Shown in pieces: positions 1-9,117 of a DNA stretch of 64,000 nucleotides; position 1 is the first letter of the stretch, and each line of letters starts with the position of its first letter. The stretch is from the NCBI GenBank assembly GCA_964520585.1, contig CAZFOO010000007.1:1-64000 (forward strand), given 5' to 3'. Position numbers and translations under genes: made by a program. Below the pieces are notes generated by a model that saw only the letters and a program-made list of their open reading frames with translations, was not told the origin of the DNA and did not search any database. This DNA is from PXAP01 sp964520585. Its GTDB lineage: Bacteria > Bacteroidota > Bacteroidia > Bacteroidales > PUMT01.

Positions 1-2024
1 TTACGGTCAAGGAACCAGAGAAAGATCAGTCTGGTAATAAATATAGCCGAGAAGAGTGAGGTTAAGATCCCTATCACCAGTGTTGTGGCAAATCCCTGTA
101 TGGGGTCTGATCCGAAGATGTAAAGTATTATACCCGTCAGCAGTGTTGTGACATTGGCATCTATGATGGCAGAATATGCATTTTTATAACCGTCCGACAC
201 TGCCAGACGAAGCCCTTTTCCTGCACTTATCTCTTCCCTTATCCTCTCAAATATCAGTACATTGGCATCGACCGACATACCTATTGTCAGCACTATACCG
301 GCAATACCGGGAAGTGTAAGTGTAGCCCCCAGTGAAGAAAGTACTCCCATTATGAAAAACAGGTTTACCAGCAGGGCTATATCGGCTACCACTCCGGCTT
401 TACGGCTGTAATAGATTATCATATATAAAAGTACTACCAGGAAGGCAATCAGGAAGGAACTTAATCCCGCATTTATTGCTTCCTGTCCAAGTGTGGGCCC
501 GACAATGGCTTCCTGTATTATTCTGGCGGGAGCGGGCAGTGCGCCTGATCTGAGAACATTGGCAAGGTCCTGGGCTTCGGTTATTGTAAAGTCACCTGTT
601 ATTTGAGATCTTCCGCCAGTTATTTCCTGGTTTACGTTTGGTGCTGAATAAACATAATCATCAAGAACAATGGCAATAGAATTGCCAATGTTATCCCTGG
701 TCAGCCGTGCCCATATCCTTGCTCCCTCGGCATTCATCGCCATAGTGACTTCGGCGGTTGCTTGTGTTTGACCGAATTCCACTCTTGCATCGGTTACTAC
801 ATCCCCGTCCAGTGGCGGACGTCCGTCCCGGCTTGTAACCTTTATTGCATGAAGCTCATAAAATGATTCCGTATCATCATATCTGGGAGGTTTTACTCCC
901 CAGTAAAATTTAACATCGCGGGGGAAGAGCTGGCGTACTTGCGGCATACTCAAGAAATAATTCACCTTAGCCGTATCCCTGTATTCTGCCATTCCTATTA
1001 CCGACCCGCCCATAAGCTGACCCTCCGGACCTGTCATCGGGTTAAGGATACTGAAGAGAGGATAATCGGCAAGCAGCTCATCTGGAGTCAGTTCCTCATC
1101 GACATCTGTCGTATCGCTCTCGAGAATGTCGAGAAGTGATTCTTCTTCTGGACTGGGAGTGTCTTCGGGACTGATAGTTTCTTCCTGTGGGGGAACCATA
1201 ACATCATCGACCTGATCCTCATCACTTGACAGAACCTGCTGTGCTTCCTCTATCTCTTTAATCCGTTCGTTTGCCTCAAGCAGGTAAGGATAGATCTCCT
1301 GATTATCATAAGTCTCCCAAAATTCAAGGTTAGCTGTACCCTGAAGCAGTGACCGGACCCTCTCAGGTTCTTTGATGCCTGGTAGCTCGACAAGTATCCT
1401 GCCGTGTGTCTCAAGTTTCTGGATGTTTGGCTGGGTCACTCCGAACCGGTCGATACGGCTCCTGAGAATATTAAAGGAGTTGTCAATAGCATTTTCCGCC
1501 TCTTCCCGGATAACGGCCAATACATCCTGGTTGGCAGAGCCATAGCTAATCCTTTCCCGCAGCTCCATAGTGCTGAAAATAGCCGCCAGTTGGGCATTAG
1601 GATCAACAGTCTCAAATGCCCTTCCAAACAAGGTAATAAAATCCTCGGTGCTGGTTTTCTGATATTCGCGGGCAAGTTCTAGTGCTTCAACGAATGTGGG
1701 ATCGTCACTGTAATTGGAAAGAGCCCTGATGATCTCATAGGAGGAAATCTCCAGGGTGACGTTCATACCGCCCCTCAGGTCAAGTCCGAGATTTATCTCC
1801 CTTTCCTTGGCTTCCCTGTAGGTATACTGGCGTATTCCGAGAAAATTGACAACAGTTTCCCTCATCATTGAATCGAGGTATGCTTCTTCTCTTACCGGAT
1901 CTCCCTGTGCATAAACTGCTGCTTCTTTTTCTACTTTGCGGGTAAAATAGGTGAACGATAACTGGTAAATACTTACCAGCGCCAAAGCAATTGCCAGCAG
2001 CTTTACTGCTCCTTTATTCTGCAT
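1..2024 (-). CDS. secDF: Protein translocase subunit SecD/SecDF, 3' end cut by window edge
   Basis: About 674 residues are visible. The protein uses the proton-motive force to help complete Sec-dependent export across the inner membrane. It shows an N-terminal membrane helix (LLAIALALVSIYQL), the SecD motif LGLDLRGGMNV, the large periplasmic P1 region, and the membrane bundle with GMSVDANVLIFERIREE, which holds the conserved Asp and Arg. An acidic low-complexity insert (about residues 245-300, rich in Asp, Glu, Pro and Ser) sits inside P1. The reading frame is still open at base 1, just after the last SecD helix. It could therefore be SecD alone or the fused SecDF of about 1000 residues that is usual in this phylum; the fusion is inferred. 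ATG at 2024 is the start, because the membrane anchor begins right after it. Confidence 0.93.
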   Translation of the reverse strand, partial: MQNKGAVKLLAIALALVSIYQLSFTYFTRKVEKEAAVYAQGDPVREEAYLDSMMRETVVNFLGIRQYTYREAKEREINLGLDLRGGMNVTLEISSYEIIRALSNYSDDPTFVEALELAREYQKTSTEDFITLFGRAFETVDPNAQLAAIFSTMELRERISYGSANQDVLAVIREEAENAIDNSFNILRSRIDRFGVTQPNIQKLETHGRILVELPGIKEPERVRSLLQGTANLEFWETYDNQEIYPYLLEANERIKEIEEAQQVLSSDEDQVDDVMVPPQEETISPEDTPSPEEESLLDILESDTTDVDEELTPDELLADYPLFSILNPMTGPEGQLMGGSVIGMAEYRDTAKVNYFLSMPQVRQLFPRDVKFYWGVKPPRYDDTESFYELHAIKVTSRDGRPPLDGDVVTDARVEFGQTQATAEVTMAMNAEGARIWARLTRDNIGNSIAIVLDDYVYSAPNVNQEITGGRSQITGDFTITEAQDLANVLRSGALPAPARIIQEAIVGPTLGQEAINAGLSSFLIAFLVVLLYMIIYYSRKAGVVADIALLVNLFFIMGVLSSLGATLTLPGIAGIVLTIGMSVDANVLIFERIREEISAGKGLRLAVSDGYKNAYSAIIDANVTTLLTGIILYIFGSDPIQGFATTLVIGILTSLFSAIFITRLIFLWFLDR

Positions 2025-2196
2025 TTCTTAGTGGGTTTATAAATTTAATGAATATTCTTCAGCTCTTGAATTGTGGCGCAAATATATTATTTTTTTTTGT
2101 AAATGCCACTGATTAAAACCAATCAAATAGTCCTTGCATCTAAAACTTTAGAATTGGTTTTTTATTTTTCCGGAAGAAGGATATTTGTTCCCAGGC

Positions 2197-2294
2197 CCGG
2201 AACGGAAAACAAGGAACAGGAAACCGAAAACATGTAGCAGGAAACCGAAAACATGTAGCAGGAAACAGAAAACAGAAAGCAGGAAACAGAAGCC
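2197..2294. repeat. Degenerate 21-bp tandem repeat between secDF and mdh
   Basis: About four and a half units with a 21-bp period. Two units (2218-2238 and 2239-2259) are identical and read AGGAAACCGAAAACATGTAGC. The flanking units have drifted. It lies in the 356-bp spacer 2025-2380, which holds no credible gene. The units have no internal symmetry and no spacers, so this is a minisatellite-like array and not a CRISPR. Confidence 0.8.
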
Positions 2295-2380
2295 TGAATG
2301 CCTGTTTATTAAAGATTACAGAGGAGGGAATAATTAATGAAATTGATTATGGGAAACCGGACTCAAGGGTATAAACCAGT

Positions 2381-3316
2381 TCAGAATATTTCCATAGAGT
2401 CAAGAGTGTTCATCAGGCTCCGGATTTCATTGGCTGAATGGTCAAGGAGACGCTTTTCCTGGTCGTCAAGTTTCAGTTCAATTATTTTCTCCACTCCATT
2501 ATTACCAAGTATGACCGGAACTCCCAGGAAAATATCTTTATAGCCGTATTCCCCGTTGAGGAATGCGCAAACGGGGAATACATGTTTGTGGTCGCGGACT
2601 ATTATTTCGGCCATCTGGGCTGCTGCTGCGCCCGGTGCATACCAGGCTGAAGTGCCCATTAAGGATACAAGTTCGCCTCCTCCTTTTTTGGTGCGTTCAA
2701 TAATGGCATCAATGGTCTCCGGAGAAAGAAATTCTGTTACCGGTATTGATGATACCGTGGTATACCTGGGGAGAGGAACCATGGTATCTCCATGCCCTCC
2801 CATAATTATGGCATGAATATTCCTGGGTGACAAATCAAGTGCCTCGGCAAGGAAAGCTTTGTACCGGGCTGTATCGAGAATGCCTGCCATGCCGAAAACC
2901 CTGGCAGGATCCACTTTAGATGCCAGCCAGGCCGCATATGTCATTACGTCGAGAGGATTGGATACTATTATCAGGATGGCTTCAGGAGAATAGCGGATTA
3001 CGTTTTCGGTTACTTCCTTGACAATTCCGGCATTGGTGGATATAAGCTCATCCCTGCTCATTCCGGGTTTCCTGGGTATTCCTGCAGTTATTACAACAAC
3101 AGACGATCCGGCGGTACGTTCATAATCATTCCCTGCTCCTGAAATCCGTGTGGTAAAACCCTGAACCGAAGAAGTCTGCCACATATCAAGGGCCTTCCCT
3201 TCTGTGAGCCCTTCTTTCACATCCACCAGAATTATTTCACGGGCAAAATCCTTGCGGGCTATCTCATTGGCTACTGTGGCGCCTACATTACCCGCCCCGA
3301 TTACAGATACCTTCAT
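2381..3316 (-). CDS. mdh: Malate dehydrogenase, second copy of a tandem pair
   Basis: NAD-dependent malate dehydrogenase of the LDH-like type (311 residues), interconverting malate and oxaloacetate in the cytoplasm. Seen directly: the Rossmann motif GAGNVGA at the N terminus, Asp32 (NAD preference), Arg82 and Arg88 in PRKPGMSR (Arg where lactate dehydrogenases have Gln, so malate is the substrate), Arg151 and the catalytic His175 in GGHGDTMVP. I chose ATG at 3316, matching the neighbouring copy; a TTG two codons upstream would add Met-Leu. It begins 14 bp after the other mdh gene, so the two are probably co-transcribed. By hand count about 200 of 311 positions (64%) are identical to that copy, so the duplication is old and both copies keep all catalytic residues. 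Confidence 0.95.
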   Translation of the reverse strand: MKVSVIGAGNVGATVANEIARKDFAREIILVDVKEGLTEGKALDMWQTSSVQGFTTRISGAGNDYERTAGSSVVVITAGIPRKPGMSRDELISTNAGIVKEVTENVIRYSPEAILIIVSNPLDVMTYAAWLASKVDPARVFGMAGILDTARYKAFLAEALDLSPRNIHAIIMGGHGDTMVPLPRYTTVSSIPVTEFLSPETIDAIIERTKKGGGELVSLMGTSAWYAPGAAAAQMAEIIVRDHKHVFPVCAFLNGEYGYKDIFLGVPVILGNNGVEKIIELKLDDQEKRLLDHSANEIRSLMNTLDSMEIF

Positions 3317-3330
3317 CAGCAATTGTTATT

Positions 3331-4266
3331 TCAAAACAGCTTCATGCTGTCGAGTGTCTTCTTTAACTGGCGCACGGAGCAGGCCGAATCATGAAGAAGT
3401 TGTCTTTCATCTTCATCAAGTTCTATTTCCACTACCTCTTCAACACCTGTCCTTCCAAGTTTTACAGGAACGCCAAGATAAATATCCCTGATCCCGAATT
3501 CTCCGTTAACATATGCACATATCGAAAAAATCCGGTGCTGGTCATGTACAATGGCCTCAACCATAAGAGCAACTGCTGCACCCGGTGCATACCATGCTGA
3601 AGTACCCATCAACTTGACCAGGTCGCCGCCTCCCTGTCTTGTTTTCTGGACTATCCTGTCAATTTCCTCCTGTTTAAGTAACTGTGAGACCGGAATGCCC
3701 GATACCGAGGTATACCTGGGCAGAGGTACCATAGTGTCTCCGTGTCCGCCTAAAAGCAGGGCCTGTACATCACGTGGAGAGGTATTGAGTGTTTCCGCAA
3801 TAAAAGATTTGTACCGGGCTGCGTCGAGTATGCCCGCCATGCCGAATACTTTTCTATGGTCTGTTTTTGCAGCCAGGAAAGCCGCATAGGTCATAACATC
3901 AAGAGGATTTGACACAACAATTATGATGGCATCCGGGGAATACTTTATTGCCTTTTCGGTTACATCTTTAACTATTTTGGCATTGATCTCGATGAGGTCA
4001 TCTCTGCTCATCCCCGCCTTTCTTGGCACCCCGGAGGTTATGACAATAATTTCGGAATCCTTTGTTGCCTCATAGTCATTGGTTACCCCGATGATCCGGG
4101 TGTCAAATATATTGACTGATGCTGTCTGCCACATGTCAAGTGCCTTACCTTCTGCAAGTCCTTCTTTGACATCTACCAGTACTATCTGGTTGGCCAGTGC
4201 TTTATGGGCTATGACGTTTGCGCAGGTGGCGCCTACATTTCCGGCCCCGATAACGGTGATTTTCAT
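3331..4266 (-). CDS. mdh: Malate dehydrogenase, first copy of a tandem pair
   Basis: Full-length NAD-dependent malate dehydrogenase (311 residues) of the same LDH-like type as its downstream neighbour. It serves the oxidative or reductive TCA reaction between malate and oxaloacetate. It carries GAGNVGA, Asp32, PRKAGMSR with Arg82/Arg88, Arg151 and His175. It is the first gene of the pair. About 36% of residues differ from the second copy, mostly at surface positions (for example 60-72, 158-170 and 195-215), while the active site is unchanged. Possible explanations are different regulation, heterotetramers or slightly different kinetics; the sequence does not decide between them. Confidence 0.95.
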   Translation of the reverse strand: MKITVIGAGNVGATCANVIAHKALANQIVLVDVKEGLAEGKALDMWQTASVNIFDTRIIGVTNDYEATKDSEIIVITSGVPRKAGMSRDDLIEINAKIVKDVTEKAIKYSPDAIIIVVSNPLDVMTYAAFLAAKTDHRKVFGMAGILDAARYKSFIAETLNTSPRDVQALLLGGHGDTMVPLPRYTSVSGIPVSQLLKQEEIDRIVQKTRQGGGDLVKLMGTSAWYAPGAAVALMVEAIVHDQHRIFSICAYVNGEFGIRDIYLGVPVKLGRTGVEEVVEIELDEDERQLLHDSACSVRQLKKTLDSMKLF

Positions 4267-4403
4267 TTTTATCCTTTTTTAAATACTTTAACAGAGTTTT
4301 CCTGTTTTAGTTCAAAAAAAATATAACGTTCTTTATCAAAAACAGGTGTTGTATGCAAGGCAATGTACTTTTGGTATCAGGTTTTCTATTCGTGAATCCC
4401 GAA

Positions 4404-5900
4404 TTAAAGGATGAGATCGTCGAAATCCTCGGTTAGTGGCATATTCCTTTCAAAATCAAACAAGGTAAGTTGTCTGAGGTTATAATAATACTGCCAGTAG
4501 GTTCTTAATGCGGAAATGTAACCTCTCCTTGCAACATCCTGCTCCCTGATAGCGTCATTAAGATCGCGTACATCGATCCTTCCGATAAGGAATCTTTCAC
4601 GGGTTACATCAAATCTTTGCTGTGCAATAGTGTCGGCTTTCAGTGCAATTTCCAGCTGGTCATATTGCATGTTGAATTGCATTACCTCCAGATATACACT
4701 CTGCTCAAAATCTATTCTGGCTTGTTCTACCTGTGTGCGCACCACTTCCTGGCTGGACTGGGCCATCCTGTATCTCCCTCTTCCCAGTCCCCAGTCCATT
4801 ATCGGTATTTCCACACCAACCTGCAATCTTTGGGAAATTTGCGGATCCCTGTATGCATCGGTAAACTGAGGTGCACTGCTTGTTAGTCCGTAAACTGCAA
4901 ACAGGTCCGCGTTAAAACCCCGTTCAGATCTTGCCCTTGCCACATCCCTGTCAGCTTCAATGAGCTGGCGTTCAAACTGGAGCACTTCAGGATTATTTTT
5001 AAGAGCCTCATCAAGGGCTTTCCCCAGATCCGGACTGAAAACGGGGACTTCCGGGTCGATATCCAGTTCAAGGTCTACCGTTTCATTGTATCCAAGAAAT
5101 GAGCGCAACCTGAATTTCCGGACTTCCAGATCGAGAGTTGCCTCATTCAGGGCACTGCCGGCATTAAGATAGCCCAGCTCCATCTGCAGTAATTGATTCT
5201 CAGGTATGGTGCCTATGTTATAACGTCCCTGGGCAATACGGTAAAGGGTATCTGTGTTGGAGTAATTGAGTTCGGCTATTTGCAGGTTAACCTGGGCCAG
5301 GGCAAGATCAAAGAAAAGGTTGACCGCCCTTAAGGAGACATTCTCGATGGAACTTACATAATCCCTTTTGGCTTCTTCGAATCTTAAAGGTTCTATCTTG
5401 CGTTGCCAGCGATATGCGTTGTAGCCGGAGAGGGACTGGCGGAAACCTATATTTACCGGCGTGGTACGGTAAGATGCACTGTCTATGTCAAGGTTATCAA
5501 CACGTTGCAATTCGGAGGAGAGGAATATCTGTCCCCCTGTCAGCCCTATATTCTGGTTAAGCGACAGACTTGCAAGTGAATTTATTGTATTTCTCTCAAT
5601 AAACTTGTCGGATCCATCGGGCAGGGTATAGCTGGTTATGGACCGGTTGAAGTCGGGAAGCGTACCTCTCAGATTTAGATTAGGTAAAAATTCTGCCCTG
5701 TAGGTACGGTGCTGCCAGTAGCTGGATCTGAACCTGTGCTGAGCCAGTATGGCCTGGGGTGACTGGTCTCTTGCAATATTAACAACCTCTTCCAGGGTAA
5801 GGGTCATAACTTGTTGATCGTTCTGCCCTTTTGCAAAATGCGGTTTTGATAACAAAAATACCATTACCAGGACCAATGCGGTGAATATATGTTTTTGCAT
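4404..5900 (-). CDS. TolC-family outer-membrane efflux protein
   Basis: 498 residues with a signal peptide (MQKHIFTALVLVMVFLLSKP, cleavage probably near KGQ) followed by two OEP repeats rich in long helices. Typical segments are LNLNQNIGLTGG-like strands, the helical hairpins around residues 190-290, and the second repeat with PIMDWGLGRGR near residue 370. Such proteins form trimeric outer-membrane channels for tripartite pumps or type I export. It is the last gene of an adaptor-permease-channel run on the minus strand, 55 bp after the permease gene, and so is probably the exit duct of that pump. The substrate cannot be told from sequence. Confidence 0.92.
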   Translation of the reverse strand: MQKHIFTALVLVMVFLLSKPHFAKGQNDQQVMTLTLEEVVNIARDQSPQAILAQHRFRSSYWQHRTYRAEFLPNLNLRGTLPDFNRSITSYTLPDGSDKFIERNTINSLASLSLNQNIGLTGGQIFLSSELQRVDNLDIDSASYRTTPVNIGFRQSLSGYNAYRWQRKIEPLRFEEAKRDYVSSIENVSLRAVNLFFDLALAQVNLQIAELNYSNTDTLYRIAQGRYNIGTIPENQLLQMELGYLNAGSALNEATLDLEVRKFRLRSFLGYNETVDLELDIDPEVPVFSPDLGKALDEALKNNPEVLQFERQLIEADRDVARARSERGFNADLFAVYGLTSSAPQFTDAYRDPQISQRLQVGVEIPIMDWGLGRGRYRMAQSSQEVVRTQVEQARIDFEQSVYLEVMQFNMQYDQLEIALKADTIAQQRFDVTRERFLIGRIDVRDLNDAIREQDVARRGYISALRTYWQYYYNLRQLTLFDFERNMPLTEDFDDLIL

Positions 5901-5955
5901 TTTAAAATGGAATATTTAGGAGTGAGTATTAGGGTTTCAGGTAGTCACATATCAT

Positions 5956-7317
5956 TTATTCATAACGCAGTGATTCAATGGGATCTCTTTCTGACGCCCT
6001 TTTTGCCGGTGAATATCCGAATATCACTCCCACCGATGCCGAAACAAAGAAGGCAATCAGAACTGAGGAAAACGATACTATTGTAGATATATCAGCAAAG
6101 CGGGTTATCAAATTTGATAAAACTATCCCCAGTACCACACCAACCAGTCCCCCGGTTACACTTATCAGGACCGCCTCAGAAAGGAACTGGACTATTATGT
6201 CAACCCTGGTGGCACCTATGGCCTGCCTTGTCCCTATCTCTTTAATTCTTTCCATAACCGAGGCGAACATTATATTCATAATTCCTATGCCTCCTACGAT
6301 AAGGGAAATACTGGCAATTGCACCGAGAACAATATTAAAGATCTCCCTGGTTCTCTGTTGTTGCTTTAACAGCAGTTCAGGAACGGTTACCTCAAAGTCC
6401 TTTACCTCGGAATGCCTCCTGAGAAGCATGCGCCCGATAAGCTCTGCGGTGGGAGAGAGCTGTTCGGTTTCCCCCACCTGTACAACTATTTTGTCCAGTT
6501 GATGATAATTGGAAGAGTTATTCTGGCCCGGATTTGTGCTCATCATGCTCATGATCCGCATGAACCCTCTTCCTCTCATGCTGCCCGATTCGGCGTTCTC
6601 ACTCCTCAGGATACCCCTGTTCTGGTATCTCATAAGCATGGTCTTTACAGGTATGTATATATTATCATTATAAACATTTATGCCTACATTTTCAAAGGCT
6701 GAAACAGACACATTGCTCCTTTCAATAACTCCGATAACCTGCAGCCACACATGACCGAATTTTATATATTTGCCAATAGGATTTATATCCGGAAAAAACC
6801 TGGACTTGATATTTGCACCGATAACACAAACAGCCAGACCGTTTTCTTCCTGATGTCCATTGAAAATGGTGCCCGTCTCCATGGGAAGGTTGAAAAGGTC
6901 AAAATAGTCGGATGATACACCTATCAGTTTTGCAGCCTCTCTTTTTCCGCCGTACACGGCGTGAGAGTTGAGGGCAATCTCTGGACTTATACTTACCACT
7001 GAAGGGATGGTTTTTTGTATGGCTTCTGCATCCAGCAGGCTCAAGCCCCTGCTGAATTTGCCCTGCTCCTGGGGCCCGTTCCCGTTTTCTTCATCAGATT
7101 CTTCATCTTCCTGAACAATTGGGGATATAAGTATATTGTTGACTCCAACCATTTTTATCTGTTCAAGTATCTCCTGTTGTGCACCGTTTCCTATGGCAAG
7201 CATAGTTATAACCGATGCCACCCCGAAGATAATACCCAGTGCCGTCAGTATGGATTTGAGTTTATTTGCCAGGATTGACTCCATGGCAATTACAACATCA
7301 TGAAAGTATTTTCGCAT
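5956..7317 (-). CDS. ABC transporter permease, MacB/FtsX type, without ATPase domain
   Basis: About 453 residues. Topology is MacB-like: helix 1 near the N terminus (about residues 18-40, SILTALGIIFGVASVITML), a large periplasmic MacB core domain (about 45-320), then three C-terminal FtsX helices starting at IFNIVLGAIASISLIVGGIG and ending near SPAKRASERDPIESLRYE. The ATP-binding domain fused to E. coli MacB is absent, and no separate ATPase gene lies in the run. I chose ATG at 7317 (MRKYFHDVV) over an upstream ATG at 7359, because the family starts just before helix 1 and this leaves a 10-bp gap to the adaptor gene instead of a 32-bp overlap. Mechanotransmission pumps of this type export peptides, lipoproteins or drugs; the substrate is unknown here. 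Confidence 0.92.
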   Translation of the reverse strand: MRKYFHDVVIAMESILANKLKSILTALGIIFGVASVITMLAIGNGAQQEILEQIKMVGVNNILISPIVQEDEESDEENGNGPQEQGKFSRGLSLLDAEAIQKTIPSVVSISPEIALNSHAVYGGKREAAKLIGVSSDYFDLFNLPMETGTIFNGHQEENGLAVCVIGANIKSRFFPDINPIGKYIKFGHVWLQVIGVIERSNVSVSAFENVGINVYNDNIYIPVKTMLMRYQNRGILRSENAESGSMRGRGFMRIMSMMSTNPGQNNSSNYHQLDKIVVQVGETEQLSPTAELIGRMLLRRHSEVKDFEVTVPELLLKQQQRTREIFNIVLGAIASISLIVGGIGIMNIMFASVMERIKEIGTRQAIGATRVDIIVQFLSEAVLISVTGGLVGVVLGIVLSNLITRFADISTIVSFSSVLIAFFVSASVGVIFGYSPAKRASERDPIESLRYE

Positions 7318-7327
7318 AATTATTATT

Positions 7328-8728
7328 TTACCTGTTTGCCGGTCCGTCCATCTGCACACCGGCCGGTCTGTTTCGTGATTGCCTCATTCTTTCTTCACGT
7401 TCCCTGAGAATCCTCTCCTCCTCAGCCCTTCGGTCTGCTTCTTCGGCTTTTTCCTGTTCCTTTTTTTCTTCAATCACTGCAATCAGACCTTCACCGGCAA
7501 GTCTGAAACGTTCCTGGTCTTCAGGCACGGTCAGATAGATCCGCTCGTTTTCAGCAAGCCCCTGCTCTACAATAACATTATTATCGTTGGCATCCCCCAG
7601 CACGACTATCTGCCTGGTACCGTCCTTTTTATAAACATACGGGATGCTGTCTGTGAGATTTATTGCTTCAAGTGGCACATACATTACATCATCAAATGTT
7701 TTGGTAACTATCACATTGCTGGTTGTCATGGCAGGCCTGAGTATAGGATCATATTCATTTAACCTGATCTGAACTTCAAATACCTTTGCATCGGTATTTG
7801 TCATCTGTTCACCGACATTAGCAACTGAGATAATCTCTCCGCTGTATTGTCTTTCGGGAAATGCGTCGACTCCAATCCTGACTTGCTGTCCCGCCAGGAT
7901 TTTGCTGACATCTATCTCGTTAACATATGTCCGTGAAAGCATTGATGAAAGATCGGGCAGGGTTGCTACGGTAAGGTCCCAGGGACTGATATTGGAGCCT
8001 ACCGTTCTTCTTTGTCCGTTCCACTCCCTGTGATAGATCACCATACCCGGTTTAGGTGCATGAATGGTAAACTTATCAAGTACACTTAGCATCTCCTGGT
8101 GCCTTCGTCTCTGCTGAGCCAGATCGATGGCAGCCTCGTTCATATCCTCATTTGCCTGCTGAATCCTGAGCTGGTAATTTTCTTTTGCCTGTTCCAGTCC
8201 TCTCTCCGCCCTGTCAAGACTTATCTCTGCCTGCCTTATAGTGGCAGGAGGTTCAAACTGGGACTGCTCAAGGGTGAGCCGTCTTTCCTCGACAGTATAT
8301 TCAAGATTTATAAGCTCATCACGCAGGTTGCTAAGCGTGATGGTCGTATCCAGTTGTGTCCTGGTATATTGTGCTTCAGCCCTTTCGAGGGCATCCTCCA
8401 TATCCTTCAGGGCATTATCCGATTCGGAACGGTCCAGCAGGGCCACATAATCGCCAGAATCTACTACTGTCCCTTCGGGTATCAGATCCTGGATCCGGAG
8501 ATTGCCTATTCTCAGATTCCTGCTCCTTAATTCAGCCGGTCCCATTATCTGTTCAGATCGTTCAGCCTGGAGTTCTCCGGTAACTGTAACCAGTACCTCG
8601 AAATCACCTCTGGCAACAGGAACATCCAGCATGGCAATATTGTCCTTTTCTCCGGCCAGTGCGTAGATAATGATGCCCAGAACAAGAGCTCCGATTATTC
8701 CTGTAGTGATGATCAGATTTCGTTTCAT
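7328..8728 (-). CDS. HlyD/MacA-family periplasmic adaptor (membrane fusion protein)
   Basis: 466 residues. An N-terminal membrane anchor (LIITTGIIGALVLGIIIYAL) is followed by the barrel-sandwich first half (about 40-105), a long alpha-helical hairpin (about 105-220, many Glu, Arg and Gln), the second half of the sandwich with FTIHAPKPGMVIYHREW, and the beta-barrel and membrane-proximal domains. Adaptors of this family link an inner-membrane pump to a TolC channel. The extreme C terminus (about 415-466) is an unusual charged helix rich in Glu and Arg, ending in a Pro/Gly-rich tail; such a tail is not part of the usual fold. It is the first gene of the adaptor-permease-TolC run. Confidence 0.93.
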   Translation of the reverse strand: MKRNLIITTGIIGALVLGIIIYALAGEKDNIAMLDVPVARGDFEVLVTVTGELQAERSEQIMGPAELRSRNLRIGNLRIQDLIPEGTVVDSGDYVALLDRSESDNALKDMEDALERAEAQYTRTQLDTTITLSNLRDELINLEYTVEERRLTLEQSQFEPPATIRQAEISLDRAERGLEQAKENYQLRIQQANEDMNEAAIDLAQQRRRHQEMLSVLDKFTIHAPKPGMVIYHREWNGQRRTVGSNISPWDLTVATLPDLSSMLSRTYVNEIDVSKILAGQQVRIGVDAFPERQYSGEIISVANVGEQMTNTDAKVFEVQIRLNEYDPILRPAMTTSNVIVTKTFDDVMYVPLEAINLTDSIPYVYKKDGTRQIVVLGDANDNNVIVEQGLAENERIYLTVPEDQERFRLAGEGLIAVIEEKKEQEKAEEADRRAEEERILREREERMRQSRNRPAGVQMDGPANR

Positions 8729-8976
8729 TAATTCGTTTTTATTTAATACAATATTTGAATTTCTTGTTTTATAACGGTGTTTCTAACTGGTTTATCTTTC
8801 AAAGAAACAAAAAAATCCGGGTTCCAGTTGCGGACTTAACTTTTTTTAACCATAGGCAGGGCCGAAATGTGACTCTTTTCCCGGATAATTAAAATTCTGA
8901 AATGCCTGGCTGTATATTACTCATTATTCCGGATATAATACTGCCTGTAATTCCGGCTGTGAAAATTTGACATTAA

Positions 8977-9076
8977 NNNNNNNNNNNNNNNNNNNNNNNN
9001 NNNNNNNNNNNNNNNNNNNNNNNNNNNNNNNNNNNNNNNNNNNNNNNNNNNNNNNNNNNNNNNNNNNNNNNNNNNN
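8977..9076. other. Assembly gap (100 N)
   Basis: A run of exactly 100 N, the conventional filler for a gap of unknown size. It separates the efflux operon leader (8729-8976, no gene seen) from the 3' end of glmM. A missing ATPase or other gene could lie here, because the true gap length is not known. Confidence 0.97.
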
Positions 9077-9083
9077 TTCCTGA

Positions 9084-9117
9084 TCAGGGAAGATTTGCCG
9101 GTCAGGGAAGATTTGCC
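9084..9117. repeat. 18-bp direct repeat at the glmM stop, next to the gap
   Basis: TCAGGGAAGATTTGCC occurs at 9084-9099 and again at 9102-9117, an 18-bp period. The second copy encodes the last codons and stop of glmM on the minus strand; the first lies just past the stop. The array runs toward the N-gap, so the gap may hold more copies. Confidence 0.75.

Noticed and set aside
939..1139. Plus-strand open frame inside secDF, and many similar antisense frames inside glmM, the adhesin, pnp and others
   Set aside because: They lie opposite strongly supported genes and show no family features. They are shadows of codon bias.
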